This document shows positions 5,316 through 7,569 of a stretch of 7,569 nucleotides of DNA, one piece after another. The stretch spans positions 1-7,569 of the forward strand of contig JAAUSP010000368.1 of the NCBI GenBank assembly GCA_012032575.1, given 5' to 3'. The position numbers and the translations under genes were made by a program. The DNA is from Anaerolineales bacterium. GTDB taxonomy: Bacteria > Chloroflexota > Anaerolineae > 4572-78 > J111. The notes under the pieces were generated by a model that was not told the origin of the DNA, did not search any database, and saw only the letters and a list, made by a program, of their open reading frames with translations. Every line of letters starts with the position of its first letter. Within the stretch, counting starts at the first letter, position 1.

Positions 5316-6492
5316 CTGGATCAAATTTGTTTGAATGATTTAAATCTCTCACCTTGTCACCCAGCAAAGTTTGATACAAATCTAACAATTGTGCCGCCAT
5401 CTCACCCCAGGTAAACTGAGCCGCTCGCGCCTGTCCGGCTAGAGCGAATTGCTGGCGCAAAGCGGTATCGGCCAAAAGGCGCGACATCGCCGCTGCCAAT
5501 GCCTCCACATCGCATGGGTCCACCAGCAGCCCGGCTTCGCCCACCACTTCCGGCAGCGCGGATTGATTGGAAGCCACGATCGGCGTGCCGCAGGCCATTG
5601 CTTCCAGTGCGGGCAGTCCAAAGCCTTCGTATAACGACGGATATACAAACAGGCGGGCGGCGCTGTACAGCGCGGGCAGGTCGGCGTCGGCGGCGAAGCC
5701 GAGGAAATGAACGCGCCCGGTCAGACCGCAGCGAGCGACTTCGTTAAAAATTGCTTCGTAATGCCAGCCTTTACTGCCAACAATGACCAGCGCCAGAGCC
5801 GGGTCTAAGGCGGCAAACGCCTGGATCAGGCGTTGATAATTTTTGCGGGGCTGGATGGTCCCGACGCTCAAAATGAATGGCTGCTGCCCCAGGCCGTATT
5901 TGTGACGCACGCCGGCCAGCTTGTCCGGTTCAGTCACCGGCTGAAAATCGGGGGTGACGCCGTGATAGAGCACGCTGATTTTCTGCGGCGGCGTTTGATA
6001 CAGCTCGATCAAATCCTGCCGGGTGGCTTCCGAAACGGCAATCACGTGATCGGCCTGCCTGACTGAATAAGGTACCCACCGATTCAAATGACGGCTCATC
6101 CCCGGCATAGTCGTTTCCGGCTCGCGGACAAACGAGAGATCGTGAACAGTGACCAGGGTACGCGTGCCGGGCTTGACCGGCGGTAAAAAAAAGTCGGTGG
6201 CATGAAACAAATCAAGCGGGCCGGTCCAGGCTTGAATCCACAGCGGCAGGCGCAGCCGGTACCACAAGCGAGCCAGCCAGCGTTCGGTCAGCCGGGTGGC
6301 CCGCCAGTCAAAATTGGGACCGGGGAGCGCCGGCAGCGACACTGCACCCGCCGAGGCCACAAACAGGCGATACTGGGGCGAGTCGGCGGGCGAGAGCGCG
6401 GCCAGCGCCTTGACCAACTCGCGGCTGTAACGCCCAATGCCGGCGGCCTGTTGAACCGCTGCTGTATAATCAATGCCAATGCGAGCAGCCAT
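5305..6492 (-). CDS. Glycosyltransferase family 4 protein
   Basis: A complete 395-residue GT-B enzyme of family GT4, probably a mannosyl- or related transferase in extracellular or O-antigen-type polysaccharide synthesis; donor and acceptor cannot be read from sequence. Motifs: AAGIGRYSRELVKAL (16-30), DLFHATDFFLPP, VTVHDLSFVREPE (H117), VLYHGVTPDFQP, IQPRKNYQRLI (213-223; R216 and K217 likely bind donor phosphates), and SLYEGFGLPALEAMACGTPI with E289/E297. It then ends with LPEVVGEAGLLVDP and a helical C-terminus. It is clearly paralogous to the gene that follows it and likely shares its transcript. The ATG has no good ribosome site: GGCGGAG is about 15 bases upstream, while a promoter places the transcript start only about 4 bases before the ATG, suggesting leaderless translation. 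The last codons and stop are formed by repeat B, so the extreme C-terminus (DPDDA) is probably not conserved. Confidence 0.93.
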   Translation of the reverse strand: MAARIGIDYTAAVQQAAGIGRYSRELVKALAALSPADSPQYRLFVASAGAVSLPALPGPNFDWRATRLTERWLARLWYRLRLPLWIQAWTGPLDLFHATDFFLPPVKPGTRTLVTVHDLSFVREPETTMPGMSRHLNRWVPYSVRQADHVIAVSEATRQDLIELYQTPPQKISVLYHGVTPDFQPVTEPDKLAGVRHKYGLGQQPFILSVGTIQPRKNYQRLIQAFAALDPALALVIVGSKGWHYEAIFNEVARCGLTGRVHFLGFAADADLPALYSAARLFVYPSLYEGFGLPALEAMACGTPIVASNQSALPEVVGEAGLLVDPCDVEALAAAMSRLLADTALRQQFALAGQARAAQFTWGEMAAQLLDLYQTLLGDKVRDLNHSNKFDPDDA

Positions 6493-6501
6493 AGATGTCT
6501 G

Positions 6502-6529
6502 ATTTTACTCCGCCTGGCCTGTTTTACAA
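6502..6529 (-). promoter_or_regulatory. Promoter candidate for the glycosyltransferase pair
   Basis: The minus strand has TTGTAA (6529-6524), a 16-base spacer and TAAAAT (6507-6502). Transcription would start near 6495-6496, only a few bases before ATG 6492, in agreement with the missing ribosome-binding site. Confidence 0.45.
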
Positions 6530-6573
6530 TTTAAGACTTGATGGAATGAGGCAGCTCCAAGATATATAGGCCA

Positions 6574-6632
6574 AAACGTGTTGCGTCTTGCGTGAGTCAA
6601 ACGGAACGGAACACGCACCACGCAACACGTTT
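6574..6632. repeat. Heptamer hairpin repeat C (GTGTTGC units, 3 direct + 3 inverted)
   Basis: AAACGTGTTGCGT (6574-6586) and ACGCAACACGTTT (6620-6632) form a perfect 13-bp stem, continued after a 2x2 internal loop by TGCGTG/CACGCA (6589-6594 with 6612-6617). Both arms are built of 7-base units: GTGTTGC, GTCTTGC, GTGAGTC on the left, and ACACGCA, CCACGCA, ACACGTT on the right. It lies between the two divergent promoters at 6502-6529 and 6682-6711, so neither transcript covers it. The rest of this 254-base gap holds those promoters and nothing else I recognise. Confidence 0.85.
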
Positions 6633-6681
6633 ATGGAGGGTAGTCCTCACCCCGATTATCGCCGCTAAGACTGATGGCATA

Positions 6682-6711
6682 TTGATAGATGGGGCAAATT
6701 TATGCTATAAT
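6682..6711 (+). promoter_or_regulatory. Promoter of the proline-rich protein gene
   Basis: TTGATA (6682-6687), an 18-base spacer and a perfect TATAAT (6706-6711) with extended -10 TG at 6703-6704. The transcript should start near 6718, about 29 bases before ATG 6747. Confidence 0.65.
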
Positions 6712-6746
6712 CAAGTGCCGATAATATCCACGCAGAGGCTGATTCC

Positions 6747-7454
6747 ATGACAACTAAATTAAAAATAGATTTGTCCCAGGGGATTCTGGAGGTTGAGGGC
6801 ACGGAGACTTTTGTCAAGGCCATTTACACTGACTTCAAAGCTAATTTTATCGAGTCGCCCGATGGCCAAACCACCGCAGAAGAAACGTCGCTTGCAGCCA
6901 AACCAAAACGGATCAAAGCACCTCGCAGTTCAAAAATGCGCCGGGGTACTGCTCCTTTGACCATTGAATCGCCAGCCGAGGAAGTTGTTCCTGTTCTAGC
7001 TTTCCCGGTGAATGAAGTAATCCCAACTCCGGCGTTGCCTGAACTAACTCCGCCACTCCCGTCTGAACCTGTGCCCCCTCCGCCCGTCGCCGAAGTCAAA
7101 GCACCGCCCCCATCTTACACCTATATCGAAAACCTGGAACTGAGCCATACCAACGGCCACCCCGCCTTGGTTGAATTTATGGATGCCAAGCTGCCCATCA
7201 CCAACGAAGAGCGCAACCTGGTATTTTTGTATTATTTGCAGCACATTCTTAAGATTAAACCCATCACCCTGGATCATGTTTACACCTGCTACCGCGAGGC
7301 CAAAATTCGCACGCCCCTCAATATCGAGAACAGTCTGCGCCTGACGGCCGAGCAGCGGGGTTGGATCAAGGCCGGCCAAAACGGCGCTATGACCGTTACC
7401 CCCGAAGGCAAGCTGTACGTGGAAAAACAGTTACCCAAAAAAGTGAAAAATTAG
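6747..7454 (+). CDS. Protein of unknown function: short N-terminal motif, Pro-rich linker, winged-helix-like C-terminal domain
   Basis: I do not recognise a function. The 235-residue product has three parts. Residues 1-34 (KIDLSQGILEVEGTETFVKA and the following IYTDFKANF) look like a small folded motif that I believe recurs in uncharacterised Chloroflexota and cyanobacterial proteins. Residues 35-125 are a low-complexity linker: a basic patch (KPKRIKAPRSSKMRR, 52-66), then many Pro and Glu. Residues 135-230 form an alpha-rich domain (LVEFMDAKLPITNEERNLVF to TPEGKLYVEKQL) whose helix pattern and final beta-like MTVTPEGKLYV resemble a winged helix-turn-helix. No signal peptide or membrane segment is seen. 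The start has AGAGG 8 bases upstream. A DNA-binding or adaptor role is only inferred from shape. Repeat D and the DUF1786-like gene follow on the same strand. Confidence 0.85.
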   Translation: MTTKLKIDLSQGILEVEGTETFVKAIYTDFKANFIESPDGQTTAEETSLAAKPKRIKAPRSSKMRRGTAPLTIESPAEEVVPVLAFPVNEVIPTPALPELTPPLPSEPVPPPPVAEVKAPPPSYTYIENLELSHTNGHPALVEFMDAKLPITNEERNLVFLYYLQHILKIKPITLDHVYTCYREAKIRTPLNIENSLRLTAEQRGWIKAGQNGAMTVTPEGKLYVEKQLPKKVKN

Positions 7455-7459
7455 AAAGC

Positions 7460-7517
7460 GACCGAAGACGGAAGACCGGAGACCGGAAAGAGTAATCCCG
7501 GTCTCCGGTTTCCGGTC
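7460..7517. repeat. Heptamer hairpin repeat D (GACCGGA units, 4 direct + 3 inverted)
   Basis: Direct units are GACCGAA, GACGGAA, GACCGGA, GACCGGA (7460-7487). After a short spacer come the inverted units CCCGGTC, TCCGGTT, TCCGGTC (7497-7517). ACCGGAGACCGG (7475-7486) pairs perfectly with CCGGTCTCCGGT (7498-7509) around an 11-base loop. It starts 5 bases after the stop of the preceding gene and ends 17 bases before the next start codon. No T-run follows, so it is not a standard intrinsic terminator. Confidence 0.85.
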
Positions 7518-7534
7518 AATCCGCAGGAGTATTC

Positions 7535-7569
7535 ATGAAAATTCTCGCCGTGGATGTCGGGACCGGCAC
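7535..7569 (+). CDS. Start of a DUF1786-like / actin-fold ATPase-like protein (partial)
   Basis: ATG 7535 has AGGAG (7525-7529) 5 bases upstream. The visible residues are MKILAVDVGTG, with a further Thr likely. The short hydrophobic strand followed by DVGTGT is a phosphate-binding loop of the actin/Hsp70/sugar-kinase fold, and the exact start resembles DUF1786 proteins (often labelled putative pyruvate formate-lyase activating). With 11 full codons visible, this family call is tentative; that a gene starts here is more certain. The window ends inside it. Confidence 0.55.
   Translation, partial: MKILAVDVGTG

Noticed and set aside
7474..7517. Repeat D as an ordinary intrinsic terminator
   Set aside because: The stem is strong but is followed by CAATCCGCAGG with no T-run, and the next gene's ribosome site begins 8 bases after it.

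Overview
The window looks like a fragment of a Chloroflexota genome, most likely Anaerolineae-like and from a metagenome. This rests on family resemblance and style, not on a search: a short CAD-type dihydroorotase, a complete ComM, a sensor-protein tail of the PICASCKK type, tandem family-4 glycosyltransferases and heptamer-built intergenic repeats. The first ~415 bases differ. They are GC-richer and made of three short gene pieces that read as betaproteobacterial: the start of a family-25 glycosyltransferase (minus), the end of a c-type cytochrome (plus) and the start of msrP with its Tat motif (plus). The pieces meet each other, and the next gene, at abrupt joints near 118-126 and 403-420. 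A chimeric assembly or amplification product is the simplest reading.

Layout after the joint: the N-terminal third of a dihydroorotase gene (minus, to 787), with a good promoter and a terminator-like hairpin in its leader; a divergent promoter and full-length comM (plus, 1049-2569); a decayed sensor-protein tail (minus, 2646-2993); a hydroxypyruvate-isomerase-like TIM-barrel gene (minus, 3034-3801); tRNA-Cys(GCA) with its own promoter and terminator (plus, 3981-4052); two tandem GT4 glycosyltransferases (minus, 4094-5234 and 5305-6492), the first carrying a one-base frameshift in a homopolymer; then, reading right, a proline-rich protein of unknown function (6747-7454) and the first codons of a DUF1786-like gene cut by the window end.

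The genes are mostly unrelated housekeeping or accessory functions. The only clear functional pair is the two glycosyltransferases, probably one transcription unit acting on a polysaccharide or cell-envelope glycan. The most unusual structure is a set of four intergenic repeats, each made of imperfect 7-base units with a different unit sequence at each site. Three of them fold as direct heptamers, a loop and inverted heptamers. They occur in a 5' leader, between tandem genes and between divergent promoters, so they are not simply terminators. I see no CRISPR array, insertion sequence or recognisable defence system.
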